Below are positions 24,328 through 25,582 of a DNA stretch of 25,582 nucleotides, piece by piece; position 1 is the stretch's first letter; every line of letters begins with the position of its first letter. A model generated the notes under the pieces. It did not search any database. It worked only from the letters and a program-made list of their open reading frames with translations, and was not told where the DNA came from. Location of the stretch: the NCBI GenBank assembly GCA_964471945.1, contig CAYYIJ010000026.1, positions 1 through 25,582 of the forward strand, written 5' to 3'. This DNA comes from JASEHD01 sp964471945. Lineage in GTDB: Bacteria > Bacteroidota > Ignavibacteria > UBA10030 > SZUA-254. The position numbers were made by a program, and so were the translations under genes.

Positions 24328-25582
24328 TTATTCTCCGAACAATATTAACTTTCCTGCTTGATTTGTTTTTACCCAGTAGCCGCCGCCGGGATAGAGAGTA
24401 TTGACAGTTTCGTACCGGCCGGCATCGGTGTTGTACCTGAAGTATGGAGACATAACAATGTTGGGCGGATCGCTTATGATCGTTGCAGTCGGTATTGATT
24501 TCGAAATACCACCGATCATATTCCATCCTCTTTCTACATCAATTGTCTCTGCTAAAATTTCTTTGCCTACAATTTCTATTTGTTGCGCTCCATTGAATTT
24601 AAGCCAGTAACCAGATCCGGTTTCTAATGAATCGGTTGGCCGGTAAGATCCGTTGTATTCAAACGCATTAGAAATTGCGGTTGGGAATAGCGCAATTTTC
24701 CTATTGTCCATTAGCTTTGCGGCTAGAGACATTAAATTCCAGCCGTCAGTTACTTGGCACAAATACGAAAATTGGGCAGTTGTAAAATTCCATACTTCTG
24801 ACCAATTGCCGGTACCGCCAATATTTACGCTTCTTACGCGCCAGAAATATTTTGTGTTGTAATCAAGCTGGAAGTTAATCAAAGTGTCTTCAAGTCCGCT
24901 TGAATCAATTTCTGTTGTTGCAAAATTTGAGTCAGTTGAAACTTGAATTTGATACGATGATGCTTCTGGATTTGAATTCCAATTGAATGTCATATTTTTT
25001 GGCGTTTCGGTTAAGCCGTTAGTCGGGGAAATAAGAGTTGGTGGTTCAGGCGGCGGCGGCAGAACATTTACTGGTTCCGCGCTTTTCATTAACCCGCTTG
25101 CAGTTCCGATATACAAATATCCGGAATCATCAAGCGCAACTGACGTTACGTTTGGATCAATTGGTGTTTGGGTACTAAAAGCTTTTTTTGCCATTAATAA
25201 TGTTTGATCCATTCGTTCCCAAGTATCACCATCATCCATTGATTTCCAAACGCCGGAAATTCGAGTGCTGGCATACACGAAATTTGGATTATCGGTCGTG
25301 ATGCTTGTGACTGATCTTGGCCCGCTTGTTTTGGCTGAAAATGAAATTTTTTCATTTTGAGCAGCTTGAGCAAGTAGCGGTCCGGTCCAAGATTCACCGT
25401 CGTTTTTTGACCTAAAGACCCCATCGGAAGTACCGGCGAAAACATAACCCTTATTGTTTACAGCAAGCGAAGTAATGGTATAAAGATCAAGTTCTGAACT
25501 TGGTTTTGTCCAGTTATCACCATTATCAGTCAGACTGTGTGAAAACTCTGGCAAGGTTATTGTACCTAAATAGGAAAAAGAA
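24328..25582 (-). CDS. BNR-repeat / fibronectin-III surface protein, 5' end beyond the window
   Basis: The C-terminal 417 codons or so of a larger protein; the frame stays open to the window edge, and the TTG at 25554 is not a true start. Counting from that TTG, residues 5-160 contain Asp-box/BNR-type motifs (NGDNWTKP, NDGESWTGP, DDGDTWERM) alternating with YVFAGTSDGVFRS-like strands. This is the sialidase/Vps10-type propeller seen in many secreted proteins, with no catalytic role implied. A proline linker (PPPPEPPTLISP, about 166-177) leads to a fibronectin-III-like domain (178-260, ending SEVWNFTTA). Two copies of a GWN...GYW module close the protein (271-320 and 343-396). There is no recognisable T9SS sorting domain; it stops at LILFGE. 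It is convergent with the prenyl synthase gene. The function is unknown; an exported location is inferred from the repeats. Confidence 0.75.
   Translation of the reverse strand, partial: SFSYLGTITLPEFSHSLTDNGDNWTKPSSELDLYTITSLAVNNKGYVFAGTSDGVFRSKNDGESWTGPLLAQAAQNEKISFSAKTSGPRSVTSITTDNPNFVYASTRISGVWKSMDDGDTWERMDQTLLMAKKAFSTQTPIDPNVTSVALDDSGYLYIGTASGLMKSAEPVNVLPPPPEPPTLISPTNGLTETPKNMTFNWNSNPEASSYQIQVSTDSNFATTEIDSSGLEDTLINFQLDYNTKYFWRVRSVNIGGTGNWSEVWNFTTAQFSYLCQVTDGWNLMSLAAKLMDNRKIALFPTAISNAFEYNGSYRPTDSLETGSGYWLKFNGAQQIEIVGKEILAETIDVERGWNMIGGISKSIPTATIISDPPNIVMSPYFRYNTDAGRYETVNTLYPGGGYWVKTNQAGKLILFGE

Noticed and set aside
25552..25554. TTG as the start codon of the BNR protein
   Set aside because: The frame remains open to the end of the window (nine more codons), and no signal peptide follows the TTG. 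The gene is cut by the window edge.

Overview
The window looks like a piece of chromosome from a Gram-negative, AT-rich member of the Bacteroidota/Chlorobiota/Ignavibacteriota (FCB) group. The main reasons are a type IX secretion (T9SS) porU-porV pair, a secreted protein with a T9SS-like C-terminal sorting domain, a DUF4270-type lipoprotein next to a stand-alone starch-synthase N-domain (a linkage I recall from Bacteroidota), a DUF5683-type protein, and weak or absent Shine-Dalgarno sequences. The BNR/fibronectin protein with a C-terminal 'GWN...GYW' module would fit an Ignavibacteria-like lineage, but the genus cannot be fixed from the sequence alone.

Layout. Positions 1-364 hold no convincing gene, only a possible promoter and one doubtful mini-ORF. 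Positions 365-2838 (+) encode the two LPS-export permeases LptF and LptG. From 2890 to about 16242 everything is on the minus strand. In transcription order this block is porU, porV, an intrinsic terminator, then a tight four-gene operon: an M6-family-like secreted protein whose zinc motif is destroyed, a small lipoprotein with a FlgD-type Ig fold, a 1034-residue metalloprotease/beta-propeller/Omp85-like barrel fusion, and a DUF5683-like envelope protein. An AT-rich divergent control region (16285-16559) follows. It carries a perfect 16-bp palindrome, and beside it a terminator-like hairpin lies in the porU leader. From 16560 to 24051 (+) there is a long co-directional cluster with small gaps or ATGA overlaps: truncated GT5 domain, GmhB, DUF4270-like lipoprotein, outer-membrane barrel, RpiB, GlyA, TatC and a long-chain polyprenyl diphosphate synthase. 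A 276-bp convergent spacer (24052-24327) is full of short inverted repeats and looks like degenerate dispersed repeats. The 3' part of a BNR-repeat/fibronectin protein (minus strand) then runs off the right edge.

How it fits together. The window is dominated by envelope biogenesis: LPS export (LptF/G), heptose supply for LPS (GmhB), protein export (TatC), lipid-carrier/quinone side-chain synthesis (polyprenyl synthase) and surface display through T9SS (PorU, PorV, a putative cargo). The most unusual part is the four-gene operon behind porU-porV. It pairs a dead M6-like secreted protein with an apparently live zinc protease that is covalently joined to an outer-membrane barrel. I have not seen a function assigned to this set, and it is the best candidate here for an undescribed system. 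All homology calls are from reading motifs; no database search was run.
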